A DNA stretch of 64,000 bases from assembly GCF_000821085.1 (NCBI RefSeq), contig NZ_CCXR01000001.1:2625001-2689000 (forward strand), given 5' to 3'. Under the pieces are notes generated by a model. The model saw nothing but the letters and a program-made list of their open reading frames with translations. It was not told where the DNA came from and did not search any database. This DNA comes from Bacillus sp. B-jedd. GTDB taxonomy: Bacteria > Bacillota > Bacilli > Bacillales > Cytobacillaceae. Both the position numbers and the translations under genes were made by a program. Shown one piece after another: positions 45,097 through 56,028 of this stretch. Numbering within the stretch: the first letter of the stretch is position 1; the number at the start of each line of letters is the position of its first letter.

Positions 45097-45909
45097 TTAC
45101 TTTTGGACTTTGCTCAAAATCACATTCGCTGTTTCTTCCACCGCTTTATTCGTCACATCAATGATCGGGCAGCCTATTTTTTCTATAATCATATCAAAAA
45201 AGGCTAGCTCTTCTTTAATCCTGACAATGTTGGCATAGCTGGCGCTGTCGTTTAAACCAAGTGATTTAAGTCGTTCAATGCGGATATTATTTAACTTCTC
45301 CGGGCTTATTTTCAAGCCAAAGCATTTTTCCGGCGACACTTTATATAGTTCCTCAGGAGGGTCTACTTCCGGCACAAGCGGAACATTCGCCACCTTAAGC
45401 CGTTGATGTGCCAAGTACTGGGATAGCGGGGTTTTTGATGTCCTTGAAACTCCAATTAGGATGATATCTGCTTTCATCAGTCCCCTTGGGTCTCTGCCGT
45501 CATCGTATTTCACGGCAAATTCAATCGCTTCCACCTTTTTAAAATAATCTTCATCAAGCTTCCTGACAAGACCCGGTTCAAACAACGGAGTTTTCCCTGA
45601 AAAAGCTTGTATTTGATCCATTAGAGGCCCGATTAGGTCAACCGCCCGTATACCAGCTTTCTCGGCACTTTCCATCATATAGGAACGCATTTGCGGTTTT
45701 ACTAATGTAAAGGCGATCATCCCTTTATCGAACGAAGCCAGCGAAATGACTTCATCAATATGTTCTGTATCTTCCACATAAGGAAACCTTTTCAGTTTAA
45801 TGTGATTACCGTTAAATTGAGTGATTGCCGCCTTCGTTACAAGTTCGGCCGTCTCTCCCACCGAATCGGACACGACATAGATGATTGGCTGCTCCATCGC
45901 TGTTTCCAT
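45097..45909 (-). CDS. ppsR: Pyruvate, phosphate dikinase regulatory protein (DUF299)
   Basis: 270 residues. Bifunctional kinase/pyrophosphorylase family that inactivates PPDK or PEP synthase with ADP and reactivates it with phosphate. The start [17 protein letters not shown] and the P-loop-like [11 protein letters not shown] are diagnostic. In B. subtilis (YqfL) it follows ccpN and modulates CcpN activity in gluconeogenesis control. Here ccpN lies 21 bases upstream, so one transcript. No PPDK gene is in the window. Confidence 0.92.
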   Translation of the reverse strand: METAMEQPIIYVVSDSVGETAELVTKAAITQFNGNHIKLKRFPYVEDTEHIDEVISLASFDKGMIAFTLVKPQMRSYMMESAEKAGIRAVDLIGPLMDQIQAFSGKTPLFEPGLVRKLDEDYFKKVEAIEFAVKYDDGRDPRGLMKADIILIGVSRTSKTPLSQYLAHQRLKVANVPLVPEVDPPEELYKVSPEKCFGLKISPEKLNNIRIERLKSLGLNDSASYANIVRIKEELAFFDMIIEKIGCPIIDVTNKAVEETANVILSKVQK

Positions 45910-45930
45910 TCCCCTTTTCCTAAAGTATGC

Positions 45931-46563
45931 TCACTCTGCGTTACCCAATGAAACAAAGGCTTTTGTAATACTGGTTTTTGTTATCCTGCCTGTTACTTCA
46001 AGGCCTTTATCCGTATCTTTTATGACTGGAATGGCATCAATTTGCCTGTCAATCAGCAACTTGGCCACATCGGTCAGAAGATCGTCTTTCCGGCACACCG
46101 TCACATTCGGCATTCTTGTCATGATGATGTTGACCGGCAGACTGGATAGCTCCTGATTACCAAGACTCGCTCTGAGTAAATCCTTCCTTGAAAGGACTCC
46201 GGCAAGGACGGATTTGTCATCTACCACAAAGAGTGTGCCGACATCCTCCAGGAACATTGTCACGATCGAATCATATACAGAGACATTTTCATTTACAACA
46301 ACTGGTCTTGACTGGTAATCACTTACGAGTATTTTTTGCAGTTTTTCCGATAACAGCTGATCGCCTGACTTTCCAGTAAAGAAGTACCCGACTCTTGGCC
46401 TGGCATCCAGGTAGCCCGCCATGGTCAATATGGCCAAGTCGGGCCTTAATGTTGCCCTGGTCAGGTTCAGTCTGTCCGCAATATGCTCACCGGTAATCGG
46501 ACCATTTTCTTTTACTATTTGCAGAATTTTCTCCTGCCGTTTATTCAGTTCTATGTTCCTCAC
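45931..46563 (-). CDS. ccpN: CcpN, repressor of gluconeogenic genes
   Basis: 210 residues. N-terminal winged helix (RQEKILQIVKENGPITGEHIADRLNLTRATLRPDLAIL) followed by two CBS domains (~80-205; DYQSRPVVVNENVSVYDSI and NIIMTRMPNVTVCRKDDLL) that sense adenine nucleotides. In B. subtilis CcpN represses gapB and pckA on glycolytic carbon. The start is a GTG at 46563. It is cotranscribed with ppsR and follows glyS by 31 bases. Confidence 0.93.
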   Translation of the reverse strand: MRNIELNKRQEKILQIVKENGPITGEHIADRLNLTRATLRPDLAILTMAGYLDARPRVGYFFTGKSGDQLLSEKLQKILVSDYQSRPVVVNENVSVYDSIVTMFLEDVGTLFVVDDKSVLAGVLSRKDLLRASLGNQELSSLPVNIIMTRMPNVTVCRKDDLLTDVAKLLIDRQIDAIPVIKDTDKGLEVTGRITKTSITKAFVSLGNAE

Positions 46564-46594
46564 CGCCCATTCACAGTGTTACAAAGAATCGCTC

Positions 46595-47977
46595 TTAGAA
46601 ATGTGTTTTTTCCTTCAGGAAAGCTGCCAGCCCGCTAATTGGAATGCGTGTCTGCTCCATCGTATCACGATCCCTGACAGTCACCATGCGATCCTCTGCT
46701 GTATCGAAATCAACTGTTATGCAGAATGGCGTCCCAATCTCATCATGGCGGCGGTATCTCTTTCCAATTGATCCTGTCTCGTCAAAATCGACCATGAATT
46801 CAGATGAAAGGTCCTTGAAAACTTCACGAGCCGAATCTGATAGTTTTTTTGACAGAGGTAAAATAGCCGCTTTGAAAGGTGCCAGCGCTGGGTGCAGATG
46901 CATGACGGTCCTTGATGTACCGTCCTCCAATTGTTCCTCTTCGTAAGCGTCAATCAGGTAAGCAAGTGTAACCCTGTCAGCCCCGAGTGATGGTTCTATG
47001 CAATAAGGGATATATTTTTCATTCGTTTCAGGATCAAGGTAATGGAAGTCTTCTCCGGAATATTGCATATGTTGCTTCAAATCGTAATCGGTCCTTGAAG
47101 CAACTCCCCAAAGCTCTCCCCAGCCGAATGGAAACTTATATTCGAAATCAGTTGTCGCATTGCTGTAATGGGACAATTCATCATCCGAATGATCACGCAG
47201 CCGCAGGTTTTCCCTTCGCATTCCAAGGCTTAATAGCCATTTTTCGGCAAAGTCCTTCCAATAGGCAAACCATTCAAGCTCTGATCCTGGCTGGCAGAAA
47301 AACTCTAGCTCCATCTGCTCGAATTCCCTCGTCCGGAAAGTAAAATTGCCAGGAGTTATTTCATTCCTGAAACTTTTTCCTATTTGCGCGATTCCGAACG
47401 GGAGTTTTTTCCTCATTGTCCTTTGCACATTTTTGAAGTTTACAAAAATCCCTTGGGCTGTCTCCGGACGGAGAAAAATCTCATTCGTGCTCGACTCGGT
47501 AACACCCTGGAAGGTTTTAAACATTAAATTGAATTGCCTGATGCCAGTAAATTCCTTGCTGCCGCATTCTGGGCACGCGATATCATATTCCTTGATCAGC
47601 TCCTCCATTTTTTCAAACGGAAGCCCATCGACAACAAGTTCGATTCCTTTTTCATCAAGTGCATTTTCGATAATTTTATCTGCCCTGTGCCTCGATTTGC
47701 ATTTTTTGCAATCGATCATCGGGTCATTGAAATTGCCGATATGCCCAGAAGCTTCCCATGTTCTAGGGTTCATCAGGATTGCGGCGTCAAGGCCGACATT
47801 ATAAGGAGATTCCTGGACGAACTTTTTCCACCAGGCTTTCTTAATATTGTTCTTAAGTTCTACACCGAGCGGCCCGTAATCCCACGTATTTGCAAGCCCT
47901 CCGTAAATTTCTGACCCAGGAAAAACGAATCCTCTGTGTTTTGCGTGGGAGACAATTTGATCCATCGTAATGCTCAT
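46595..47977 (-). CDS. glyS: Glycine-tRNA ligase, single-chain class II type
   Basis: 460 residues, homodimeric GlyRS of the archaeal/eukaryal-like type. Class II motif 1 ([16 protein letters not shown]), motif 2 ([25 protein letters not shown]) and motif 3 ([15 protein letters not shown]) are visible; a C-terminal anticodon-binding domain follows. B. subtilis instead has the two-subunit GlyQ/GlyS enzyme at this same spot between recO and ccpN. AAAGGAGTAATAGCC precedes the ATG. Expression is governed by the glycine T-box directly upstream. Confidence 0.95.
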   Translation of the reverse strand: MSITMDQIVSHAKHRGFVFPGSEIYGGLANTWDYGPLGVELKNNIKKAWWKKFVQESPYNVGLDAAILMNPRTWEASGHIGNFNDPMIDCKKCKSRHRADKIIENALDEKGIELVVDGLPFEKMEELIKEYDIACPECGSKEFTGIRQFNLMFKTFQGVTESSTNEIFLRPETAQGIFVNFKNVQRTMRKKLPFGIAQIGKSFRNEITPGNFTFRTREFEQMELEFFCQPGSELEWFAYWKDFAEKWLLSLGMRRENLRLRDHSDDELSHYSNATTDFEYKFPFGWGELWGVASRTDYDLKQHMQYSGEDFHYLDPETNEKYIPYCIEPSLGADRVTLAYLIDAYEEEQLEDGTSRTVMHLHPALAPFKAAILPLSKKLSDSAREVFKDLSSEFMVDFDETGSIGKRYRRHDEIGTPFCITVDFDTAEDRMVTVRDRDTMEQTRIPISGLAAFLKEKTHF

Positions 47978-48021
47978 GGCTATTACTCCTTTTATGATTA
48001 GTTTTTATGTATCTTTTGCAA

Positions 48022-48222
48022 AAATAAAAAACCCCCGTCCATATGCCAGATAGCATAGGGACGAGAGTTTACCCGCGGTTCCACCCTATTTGCCGCATCA
48101 GCGGCCTCTTTAATCAAATATTGCTCAGGAATGCCTTCCCTGGGTTTCTGTCATCCGGCTTCCACCTTCCCGGATTCGCTTTCACAGAAATTAGCAGGTA
48201 CTCTTTTCCTTCTCAGCAATTA
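48022..48222 (-). promoter_or_regulatory. T-box riboswitch for glycine
   Basis: Leader of glyS. The T-box proper AGGGTGGAACCGCGGG lies at 48072-48087; its TGGA pairs with the UCCA end of uncharged tRNA-Gly. Stem I closes with TTGCT/AGCAA (near 48215 and 48126), and its specifier loop shows GGC, a glycine codon, at 48133-48135. A terminator (48026-48067) precedes the gene, competing with the antiterminator. Uncharged tRNA-Gly should switch glyS on. Confidence 0.95.
48026..48067 (-). terminator. T-box-controlled terminator of glyS
   Basis: CTCTCGTCC pairs with GGACGGGGG and is followed by TTTTTTATTTTT, just upstream of the glyS ribosome-binding site. Confidence 0.88.
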
Positions 48223-48279
48223 TGAAATTGTTTGCTTTAATTGAAATAGTAGCGAAAAAGGCTTTGAATGTCAACCTGA

Positions 48280-49032
48280 TTAAACCATATCCCGAAAGCT
48301 TTCCATTGACTTTAGGAATTTTTTCGACTTTAGGCTAAGCCCGGAATATTCCTCATAATAAGCGGAAATAATCTTCTTCAGCTCTTCCTTTGTTTCCTTT
48401 TTTACTGAGACGTTTCCTAAACGTGTTAAATCAAAATAATAAAAAAGCCGCAAAAGCCTGGCTGCTGCCGGGGAGATTTTAAAGTGGTAAGGATCTTTTT
48501 CGAGACAGCGATGGCAGATAAAGCCGCCCTCCCTGATTGAAAATGAAAAATGCCCGTCTGTGCTGCCGCAAACGGAGCATTGATCCAGGACAGGATAGAG
48601 TCCCATGACATTGAGCATTTTCATTTCATAAATAAACATCAGGACTTCGGGATCGATCCCTTCGTTTAAATAATCAAGTGTTTGATAAAGAAGTTCAAAT
48701 AAGAACGGGTTGGGCTTATTGTCTTCTGTCGCCTTGTCGGTGAGCTCGGCAATATAGCTTGCATATGCCGTCAGGAAGATGTCTTCTCGGACAGTTTTCA
48801 GTGAAGAAATGACTTCTCCCTGCTGAAGAGTCCCAAGCCCGCTTCCTTTCTGAATGAGGAAATAACCGTGTGTCAAGAGCTGTGTGATCGCCGCCAGCCT
48901 GCTGTTCGTCTTTTTGGCGCCACGGGCCATCGCTCCGGTCTTTCCCCACTCCCTTGTATACATTGTGACAACCTTATTCGTCTCGCCATAATCAGTTGTT
49001 CTAATGATGATGCCTTCACATTTTTGCAGCAT
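48280..49032 (-). CDS. recO: DNA repair protein RecO
   Basis: 250 residues; loads RecA onto SSB-coated single strands with RecR. The N-terminal OB fold starts [23 protein letters not shown], and a zinc-binding motif CSVCG ... CHRC lies near residues 148-175. The ATG at 49032 matches the usual start; ATG 49044 adds four residues. It follows yqzL by 30 bases and lies upstream of the glyS T-box, whose terminator also limits read-through. Confidence 0.94.
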   Translation of the reverse strand: MLQKCEGIIIRTTDYGETNKVVTMYTREWGKTGAMARGAKKTNSRLAAITQLLTHGYFLIQKGSGLGTLQQGEVISSLKTVREDIFLTAYASYIAELTDKATEDNKPNPFLFELLYQTLDYLNEGIDPEVLMFIYEMKMLNVMGLYPVLDQCSVCGSTDGHFSFSIREGGFICHRCLEKDPYHFKISPAAARLLRLFYYFDLTRLGNVSVKKETKEELKKIISAYYEEYSGLSLKSKKFLKSMESFRDMV

Positions 49033-49062
49033 CGCCGTCACCATCCAGGAAATTAGACAAAC

Positions 49063-49206
49063 TTATGAAACGGGAAAATCTGTTTGCGCTAGCTCTTCGT
49101 CAAGATTGCCGGGAATGTCTTGCCCTTCCTTCTCCATTTCTTTAAAGAGAAGGTATGTGTCAATGCTGCCTGTCTGACTGAATACTTTCCAGGTAAAATC
49201 CAACAT
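49063..49206 (-). CDS. yqzL: YqzL small protein
   Basis: 47 residues: starts MLDFTWKVFSQTGSIDTYLLF, then an acidic tail. It matches the YqzL family, a small Bacillus protein encoded between era and recO; the function is unknown. The ribosome-binding site is AAAGGATGGGG before the ATG at 49206. Too short for many gene finders. Confidence 0.88.
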   Translation of the reverse strand: MLDFTWKVFSQTGSIDTYLLFKEMEKEGQDIPGNLDEELAQTDFPVS

Positions 49207-49372
49207 TGAAAACCCCATCCTTTCTTTAGTGCTTAGCTTTTTCCTTTATCCCTGGTACCATTTATCATAGCCTGTCAATTCAAAATCATAATGATAAAAT
49301 ATTGCTAATCAACCTTATGAATAATCATACTCCTATTTGGTCAGCCACTGATAATGTGGAACGCCATTAGGC

Positions 49373-50287
49373 TTAATATTCATCTTCCCTGAAACCATAA
49401 TCACGAAGCTGGGACATTTTATTCCGCCAATCCTTCTGGACTTTCACCCACAGTTCGAGGAAAACTTTTGTGCCAAGGAGTTGTTCGATATCCAGCCTTG
49501 CCCGTTTCCCGATTTCCTTCAGCATGGCTCCCTGCTTGCCAATAACGATTCCCTTTTGTGAATCTCTTTCAACCACAATGGTTGCCATAACATGGACTAA
49601 ATCCTTTTGTCCATCCCGCTCCATCTTTTCAATCACTACGGCCAGGGAGTGGGGAACTTCCTCCCTTGTAAGGTGAAGTGCTTTTTCCCTGATCAATTCG
49701 GAGACAATGAACCGCTCCGGATGGTCTGTCACCTGGTCAGCCGGGTAAAATTGGGGCCCTTCTGGCATATGCTCTTTTATTTGCTCCAAAAGCCGGCCGA
49801 CATTATTGCCTTCAAGGGCCGAAATGGGAACAATCGAATCGAATGGGTGTTTATCTTTATAATCGTCAATTATCTTCAAGAGCTCATCAGGATGCACCTT
49901 ATCGATTTTATTTATTATTAGAAAAACAGGTGTTTTGACAGACTTGAATTTTTCAAGAATGAACTCTTCACCTTTTCCGAATCCTTCTTCGGCACTGACC
50001 ATAAAAAGAATCAAGTCTACGCCCTTTAGTGTATTTTGTGCGACTTTCATCATAAAATCACCAAGCTTATGCTTGGGCTTATGAATGCCGGGGGTATCAA
50101 TAAATATCAATTGCGCATCATCAAGGGTCAGTACCCCCTGCACTTTGTTGCGGGTTGTCTGTGGTTTATCGCTCATAATCGCGATTTTTTGCCCGATCAC
50201 CCTGTTTAAAAATGTTGATTTTCCGACATTGGGCCTTCCTATGATCGAAATAAATCCTGATTTATAGCCTTTGTTTTCTTTCTCCAT
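49373..50287 (-). CDS. era: GTPase Era
   Basis: 304 residues; essential GTPase that binds the 3-prime end of 16S rRNA during small-subunit assembly. G1 GRPNVGKST (17-25), G3 DTPG, G4 NKID and the C-terminal KH domain with [14 protein letters not shown] are intact. Often preceded by cdd and dgkA, but here cdd is absent and a 368-base gap lies upstream. It likely has its own promoter in that gap. It is followed by yqzL and recO. Confidence 0.96.
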   Translation of the reverse strand: MEKENKGYKSGFISIIGRPNVGKSTFLNRVIGQKIAIMSDKPQTTRNKVQGVLTLDDAQLIFIDTPGIHKPKHKLGDFMMKVAQNTLKGVDLILFMVSAEEGFGKGEEFILEKFKSVKTPVFLIINKIDKVHPDELLKIIDDYKDKHPFDSIVPISALEGNNVGRLLEQIKEHMPEGPQFYPADQVTDHPERFIVSELIREKALHLTREEVPHSLAVVIEKMERDGQKDLVHVMATIVVERDSQKGIVIGKQGAMLKEIGKRARLDIEQLLGTKVFLELWVKVQKDWRNKMSQLRDYGFREDEY

Positions 50288-50628
50288 TACTGTAACTTCC
50301 TCCGATATCCAGCTGGGTGTTATACTCCCGGCTGTAGTTTCTCATATTACCTCAATACTATTTATTAAAACAAATCTCCTTCGGGAGTTAAGATGGTGAA
50401 AGAAAACTGACAGGCCCATATCGATCATATGAATACACTTCATTCCTGCTTTCATCATACCTTAAACTGCCTCCCATTTCACCCTTTGTAAGGGAAACTT
50501 AATAAAAAGTTTGAATTTTCCCAATATATTCTCATTAAGAAGAACCTGTTTTCGACATTGTAGCAAAGATTCTTCCCTGTTTACAAATCAAGAAATAAAA
50601 TCTGATTTTTTTACACTCCAGAGAAAAG
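50288..50628. other. Intergenic region upstream of era, where cdd lies in B. subtilis
   Basis: About 340 bases without a convincing gene. Frames here are short and show no cytidine deaminase motifs (no HAE or PCxxC). It presumably holds the era promoter; no element stands out. Confidence 0.55.
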
Positions 50629-50650
50629 AAAAAAAGGCAGGCCGCCGCCT
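50629..50650 (-). terminator. Terminator after dgkA
   Basis: On the minus strand AGGCGG-CGGC-CTGCCT followed by six to seven T. It ends the phoH-pgpH-ybeY-dgkA transcript. Confidence 0.75.
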
Positions 50651-50655
50651 ACCCT

Positions 50656-51015
50656 CTATAGACCCGGCATACCCGCAAGCCTGGGCCAAAAAATAATCAA
50701 CCCTATAATGACTGAAAGGCAAGCAAATACTAAAACTGCCCCAGCCGCCATATCCTTTGCTTGTTTTGCCAAAGGGTGAAACTCCTCAGTTGAGAGATCA
50801 ACCGCCCTTTCGATAGCTGAATTCATCAGTTCCAGCGAGATCATCCCGCCGATAGCGAATAGGATAAAAAGCCATTCCGTTGCCGTTATTGAAAAGAAAA
50901 AAGCAAGGGCAATGACTGCCGTCCCAATAATAAGATGAATCCTAAGGTTTCTTTCCTTCCTTGCAGCCTCAGCAATCCCAGCTATCGCATAGCCAAATGA
51001 TTTGATCAGCCTCAT
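50656..51015 (-). CDS. dgkA: Undecaprenol/diacylglycerol kinase DgkA family
   Basis: 119 residues with three membrane helices. The family motif ELMNSAIERAVDL, with the catalytic Glu, is at residues 60-72. In B. subtilis the enzyme phosphorylates undecaprenol, recycling the cell-wall lipid carrier. The ATG at 51015 has AAGGATAG upstream and lies 8 bases after the ybeY stop; a longer frame runs into ybeY without homology. The phosphatase-like acid cluster and length are normal for the Gram-positive group. Confidence 0.93.
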   Translation of the reverse strand: MRLIKSFGYAIAGIAEAARKERNLRIHLIIGTAVIALAFFFSITATEWLFILFAIGGMISLELMNSAIERAVDLSTEEFHPLAKQAKDMAAGAVLVFACLSVIIGLIIFWPRLAGMPGL

Positions 51016-51022
51016 ACAGGCA

Positions 51023-51502
51023 CTATCCTTGCTGCCTTGAAAGACCGTATCCCTCAAGGATGTCTTTTTGAAGGGAAAACATCTCGGTCTCTTCTTCTTT
51101 CGTTTCATGGTCGAAACCAAGAAGGTGAAGAAAGCCATGAACAGCCAGGAATCCAAGTTCCCTCATTAATGAGTGGCCGTATTCTTTAGCCTGCTCCTCT
51201 GTTTTCGGAATTGAAATGATAATATCACCTAAAATCCTAGGCATCCCTTCACCCATTATTTCCATTTCCCCTTCGCCTAGTTCCTCCATCGGAAAGGAAA
51301 TAACATCAGTTGGCACATCCTTATTCCTGTAGTCGCGGTTAATTTCACGTATTCTTTCGTTTCCGACAAAAGTAATCGAAACTTCACTTCCATCTTCAAC
51401 CTGTAATTGTTCCGCGGCAAAATTAAGCAGGCTTTCCAGCTGGTTGGCCGCTTCATCCTTAACTGTATTTGTTTCATCTAAAAAGTCGATCGTTAAAGTC
51501 AT
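51023..51502 (-). CDS. ybeY: Endoribonuclease YbeY
   Basis: 159 residues; single-strand endoribonuclease for 16S rRNA 3-prime maturation and ribosome quality control. The zinc site [11 protein letters not shown] gives His122, His126 and His132; [17 protein letters not shown] and GDIIIS are typical. The start overlaps the pgpH stop by 4 bases (ATGA). It is functionally linked to era in ribosome assembly and lies in the usual phoH-ybeY neighbourhood. Confidence 0.95.
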   Translation of the reverse strand: MTLTIDFLDETNTVKDEAANQLESLLNFAAEQLQVEDGSEVSITFVGNERIREINRDYRNKDVPTDVISFPMEELGEGEMEIMGEGMPRILGDIIISIPKTEEQAKEYGHSLMRELGFLAVHGFLHLLGFDHETKEEETEMFSLQKDILEGYGLSRQQG

Positions 51503-53679
51503 GCCTGTATCACCTTCTGTTTCGTAATTTCTGCGGGATATTCAATTCTTGAATGAAAGATCCCCTTTAAAGTTTCACATAGTGTATGTGCAACAATCTC
51601 AATTTCTTTCAATGTTAAATCGCATTCATTCAGCTGCCCATCCTGAAGTTTATCAGAAATGATCGAATTGACAAGCGCTTCAATTTGCTCGGGGGTAGGA
51701 TGGGACATCGACCTTACGGCTGCCTCCACGCTGTCCGCGATGGCTATAATGGCCGTTTCCTTTGTCTGCGCTTTCGGCCCTGGGTAGCGGTAGTCACTTT
51801 CCTTCGCAGTCCCGCTCTGGTTCGCTTTATGATAAAAATATTTTATTAGTGAAGTGCCATGGTGCTGTTCGGCGATTTCGATAATTTCTTTTGGCATCCG
51901 ATGCTTTCTCAGCAGCGCGGCTCCATCCGTTGCATGCGCAATAATAATTTGCGCACTTTTCTGCGGCGATAACCGGTCATGCGGATTTTCCCTATTCATT
52001 TGGTTTTCAATAAAAAAAATTGGGCGTTTTGTTTTGCCGATATCATGGTAATAACAACCCACCCTGGCTAGCAGGCCATTTGCCCCGATTGCTTCGCAGG
52101 CCGCTTCAGACATGTTCGCAACCATGACACTGTGATGATAGGTGCCCGGTGCTTCAGTCAGAATCTTTTTGAGCAGGGGATGGTTCGGATTTGAAAGTTC
52201 AATCAGCCTCATCGTTGATAAAATCCCGAAGCTCGTTTCTAAAAACGGCAGGATACCCAAGGCCAGGACTGCTGAGGCGATCCCTGATACGGCGGCGAAT
52301 ATAAAGAGCAAACCATATTCCACCCCGGAATACTGAGTGTTCCTTAAAAATAAAAGGGTGAACACAATTGCAAGATTGACTAAGGAAACAAATAATCCAG
52401 CCGGCAATATTTTCGACCTTGCATTTTGCCCCTTCAGCAGGAACGTTGCGGCTAACCCTCCGCATAATTGATAAATACCTGCGGACATATTCAAGGTACC
52501 GGTCATTTCTTCATTAAAAATAATGCTCCCGCAAATGGCCTGAACGACTGCGGTAAGCCACGCGAGCTTCTCATCGATCAGGATTGTGAGCAACATGCCG
52601 GCCATTGCGGCAGGAACTAAATAACTTATTCCCTCATAATCCAACTGCTGAAACTGACTGACTATTTTCATCAAAATGATGGAAAATGAAAATATAATCC
52701 CGAAGAGCAAAAGACTGGTTTGTTTTTTATCAGAGGTTACTTTTTGCTGTGTGAAATAATAATAAAATGCCGATAAAACAATGACAATCAATAAGGTTAG
52801 CCCTATAAATGGTTTTTTCGAATCCTGGCTGCCAAGGAGGCCGGTAAGCTTAAGCTGGCGGTATATTTCATGGGTGACAAGTTCCCCTTCCTCTACAATG
52901 ACCTGGCCCTCAAGGATCTTGACAGGTTCAACACTTTCCGAAGCTTGTCTGCGCTTTTCTTCAGTTGCCTGCGGGTCATAAAATTCATTCTGGATGACAG
53001 CAAATCGCCCCAAAAGAATGGACGCCTGCTTTAAACTTGTATCCATAGTGGTGTATTTAATTTCTTCTTCAACTCTTTTTTTAGCATTTTCAACTTCATC
53101 TGCTGATATCCTGCTATCCATCTCATTGCTGATTGCCGTAATCGTCAAGTCTTTCGCTATGGCCAATTGGCTATTATCGGCGCTGACAAGCGCTAAAAAA
53201 ACCTCTTCCGGTAATTCTTCTATGACGGAAGATGTTAGTCTCCCTTTTAAATCCTTCACCTTATCCGCAACAGATATCGGCGTTATCTCCGGCTTTGGCT
53301 CCCCCTCCTCCGCCTCCTCCGCCGCTTTTTTCATTTCTTCTTGGGCTTCCTGATTCACTTTAATGGCAGAATCGTAAATAGAACCGACTAAATCGACTTG
53401 GTTTTTGGAGTATTCCCTTTTGAGAGTGTAGACCGCGGGGATCCGGTCCAGTTCTTCTTTCCGTTTAGCCTCTGTACTCTCTCTATCTTCCACTGTAAGC
53501 GGAGACACCACTGTCTTTTCGGCAACGTCAAAGAGGCCAAGCTTCAATTGTTCCGGCTTGACATTGCTATACATGGACAGGAAAAGGACAACACCTAGAA
53601 TAACGAAAAAAACGATCCTAAAAAAAGCAAAGTTTAGCAATTGCTTAATTCTCTGAAATTGCTGTTGAAGCAAAATCAT
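51499..53679 (-). CDS. pgpH: PgpH, cyclic-di-AMP phosphodiesterase with 7TM-HD domains
   Basis: 726 residues. One N-terminal membrane helix (~17-38), an extracytoplasmic 7TMR-HDED sensor (~45-290), seven helices (~290-480) and a cytoplasmic HD domain with [28 protein letters not shown] and EQHHGTSL as metal-binding motifs. Listeria and Bacillus PgpH degrade c-di-AMP and so affect potassium balance and cell-wall stress. Coupled to ybeY downstream; phoH lies ~200 bases upstream with a terminator between. Confidence 0.93.
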   Translation of the reverse strand: MILLQQQFQRIKQLLNFAFFRIVFFVILGVVLFLSMYSNVKPEQLKLGLFDVAEKTVVSPLTVEDRESTEAKRKEELDRIPAVYTLKREYSKNQVDLVGSIYDSAIKVNQEAQEEMKKAAEEAEEGEPKPEITPISVADKVKDLKGRLTSSVIEELPEEVFLALVSADNSQLAIAKDLTITAISNEMDSRISADEVENAKKRVEEEIKYTTMDTSLKQASILLGRFAVIQNEFYDPQATEEKRRQASESVEPVKILEGQVIVEEGELVTHEIYRQLKLTGLLGSQDSKKPFIGLTLLIVIVLSAFYYYFTQQKVTSDKKQTSLLLFGIIFSFSIILMKIVSQFQQLDYEGISYLVPAAMAGMLLTILIDEKLAWLTAVVQAICGSIIFNEEMTGTLNMSAGIYQLCGGLAATFLLKGQNARSKILPAGLFVSLVNLAIVFTLLFLRNTQYSGVEYGLLFIFAAVSGIASAVLALGILPFLETSFGILSTMRLIELSNPNHPLLKKILTEAPGTYHHSVMVANMSEAACEAIGANGLLARVGCYYHDIGKTKRPIFFIENQMNRENPHDRLSPQKSAQIIIAHATDGAALLRKHRMPKEIIEIAEQHHGTSLIKYFYHKANQSGTAKESDYRYPGPKAQTKETAIIAIADSVEAAVRSMSHPTPEQIEALVNSIISDKLQDGQLNECDLTLKEIEIVAHTLCETLKGIFHSRIEYPAEITKQKVIQA

Positions 53680-53853
53680 GATAGAAGTCCCCCTCCCAAA
53701 GTGGGTTTATATGTAAAGAAAGCTTTGCGTTTATTTGATTGATGAGAAAACTGCCAACCAACTGGACGTTCGTCCTTTTAGAAAGCATACCAGTTTTCAA
53801 GCCATATTTCACTTAAAATTCCAAATTCACAGCTTCTGGGAGGAGGAAATTGA

Positions 53854-53879
53854 AAAAAGCTGCCCGGATGGACAGCTTT
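53854..53879 (-). terminator. Terminator after phoH
   Basis: AAAGCTGTCC pairs with GGGCAGCTTT (one mismatch) and is followed by TTTTTC; the stem starts at the phoH stop codon. Confidence 0.75.
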
Positions 53880-54837
53880 ACTCAACTTTGCCATAAGCAT
53901 TTATGATTCTTCCGACGAGTGGATGGCGTACGACATCGCTTTGCTCAAGAAGGACAAAAGAAATTCCTTTCACTTGGCCCAGTATCTCCTCGGCTGAAAC
54001 CAGTCCGGATTTTGCACCTTTCGGCAAATCAATTTGTGTTTTATCCCCGGTGATAATCATTTTCGAACCAAAACCGAGCCGTGTCAGGAACATTTTCATT
54101 TGGGCATGGGTTGTGTTCTGTGCTTCATCGAGGATGACAAAAGCTTCATCAAGGGTCCGCCCCCTCATATAGGCAAGAGGAGCTATTTCAATCGTGCCGC
54201 GTTCAATCAGCCTGACAGTGTGCTCCATGCCTAGAACATCATGTAGGGCATCATAGAGCGGCCTTAAATAGGGATCTACCTTTTCCTTCAGATCTCCCGG
54301 AAGGAAACCAAGACTCTCACCAGCTTCAACAGCAGGCCTGGTCAAGATGATTTTGTTCACGCTGCCATTTTTCAATGCGGCAACTGCCATCACAACCGCC
54401 AGATATGTTTTTCCTGTACCGGCTGGACCGATTCCAAATACCATATCGTGCTTCTTGATCGCATTAATGTAATAACCCTGTCCGATTGTTTTCGCCCGAA
54501 TGGATTTCCCTTTGGAATTCTTGGCGATTTCCTCTTCGAATAAATTTTCAAAATATTCGAGGGTTCCTTTCCTCGCGAGTTCTATTGCATATAAGACGTC
54601 ACGCGGGCCGATGCTGATTCCTTTCCTGATTACGTATGCAAGCTTTTCCATCACCGAGGCGGCAAGTTCTGCCTGGTCTTCTGGACCAGCCACATTAATG
54701 ACTTCTCCCCTCGAAATAATCGACACCCTCAATTCCTGTTCCAGAATTTTCAGGTTCGTATCAGAGTTTCCAAAAAGAGTGATGGCCTCATTTGGATTTT
54801 CAAGCTGAAGTTGGATAATTTTTGGATTTTCTGCCAT
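53878..54837 (-). CDS. phoH: PhoH family ATPase
   Basis: 319 residues. N-terminal KH-like region (1-110), then a P-loop ATPase/helicase-like core with Walker A GPAGTGKT (137-144), the LTRPAVEAGESLGFLPGDL block and Walker B FVILDEAQNTT. The role is thought to be in RNA metabolism, given constant linkage with ybeY. The start follows the yqfD stop by 3 bases, so it is made with the sporulation genes yqfC-yqfD upstream. Confidence 0.94.
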   Translation of the reverse strand: MAENPKIIQLQLENPNEAITLFGNSDTNLKILEQELRVSIISRGEVINVAGPEDQAELAASVMEKLAYVIRKGISIGPRDVLYAIELARKGTLEYFENLFEEEIAKNSKGKSIRAKTIGQGYYINAIKKHDMVFGIGPAGTGKTYLAVVMAVAALKNGSVNKIILTRPAVEAGESLGFLPGDLKEKVDPYLRPLYDALHDVLGMEHTVRLIERGTIEIAPLAYMRGRTLDEAFVILDEAQNTTHAQMKMFLTRLGFGSKMIITGDKTQIDLPKGAKSGLVSAEEILGQVKGISFVLLEQSDVVRHPLVGRIINAYGKVE

Positions 54838-54840
54838 TCA

Positions 54841-56028
54841 TTAATCTCCTTGAATAATCGGTTGTCCTATTGCGATATTTTCAATTACGGTGTATAAGAT
54901 AGACAGTTTAACTTTACCATTGGAAATCGTACGGTGCAAAATTTTCTCCTCTTTAATGATAGCATTTTCATCTATGCGTTTTTTTAAATCCAATTTTGCT
55001 AATTCAGCTGCCTTTTTAACCGCTTCTTCCTTCGTATACACGCGGGTGACCTCTTCCCGCTCCCTCATTGTCTTGTTTACGTACGCAACAGGCAATTTCC
55101 ACTTGTAAATCTTCGGATTAACTGCTGCTGTTTCTGTTTCATAATTCTTGAATTCCACCTTGCCAAAACCCCAAACCGGGATACTGAAGCCGCCAAACCG
55201 CAAATAATGTTTTTGCTGTTCCAGCCCATTGAATACTTGGAATGTGGCTGATAAAGGCAGTTCCGCATAGCCTTTGTAAAGGGTTTCCCCCCAGACTTCG
55301 CCTTTTGCGGCTATCGCTTCTTCTTCACCTTCTCTGCCAATCAATCCCGATACGAGCATCTGGCCAGGCACGACCCGGTCATTTACATCAAAAAGTTTTT
55401 TCCCTTTCTCAATAAAATAGTTAACAACTACCGCTTCCTTTTTGGCAATCAGATGTCTTGGAGTCAGGTACTCCATTTCTTTGGGCTCATTTTTCTCGAC
55501 AACCCTAAGATGATAGGTTGTCCCCCGGAGTTCCACACCAACCCATGTTATAGCACCAACCTCGTTCGTCAGGTTCCTCTGGATTGTTTCTACGCTATCA
55601 AGGAAAAACATCAGCTTTCCTGGCTTAACCCCAATCTTGTCCAATTCTTTCCTGATCTGATACTCCGTTTCCGGTTTAGCTCCTTTTATTTCTATACCCC
55701 AAACAATATTTGATAACAACATAAAGATAATCAAAAACAGGAAGCCGCCGATCAAAAAACCACTATTTTTTAATATCCGTTTTATTAAAAACGGATACCC
55801 TTTCCGGCTGATAAATGATATCTTCAAACCGGTACCCCTTACATGCCTGCGGATTTGGAAGGCGTCTGTCAGCCTGAGGGTAAATTGGATTGTATCGGGA
55901 CCTTTTCTTTTAACGTTCCATAGAAGAAAGCCATTTCTGGCCAGCGTATTAAGAAAGCGTTCATTGCCATTTCCCGACAGCCTGACAGTCACTTTTCCCC
56001 TGAAAAACTCCATCCATTCATTTTTCAT
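54841..56028 (-). CDS. yqfD: Sporulation protein YqfD
   Basis: 395 residues with one central membrane helix (~90-112), a basic N-terminal cytoplasmic part and a large extracytoplasmic domain. The YqfD family is expressed in the mother cell under SigE in B. subtilis. Typical blocks are VWGIEIKGAKPETEYQIRKELDKIGVKPG and NLTNEVGAITWVGVELRGT. The start overlaps the yqfC stop (ATGA). Its product likely acts at the forespore envelope. Confidence 0.92.
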   Translation of the reverse strand: MKNEWMEFFRGKVTVRLSGNGNERFLNTLARNGFLLWNVKRKGPDTIQFTLRLTDAFQIRRHVRGTGLKISFISRKGYPFLIKRILKNSGFLIGGFLFLIIFMLLSNIVWGIEIKGAKPETEYQIRKELDKIGVKPGKLMFFLDSVETIQRNLTNEVGAITWVGVELRGTTYHLRVVEKNEPKEMEYLTPRHLIAKKEAVVVNYFIEKGKKLFDVNDRVVPGQMLVSGLIGREGEEEAIAAKGEVWGETLYKGYAELPLSATFQVFNGLEQQKHYLRFGGFSIPVWGFGKVEFKNYETETAAVNPKIYKWKLPVAYVNKTMREREEVTRVYTKEEAVKKAAELAKLDLKKRIDENAIIKEEKILHRTISNGKVKLSILYTVIENIAIGQPIIQGD

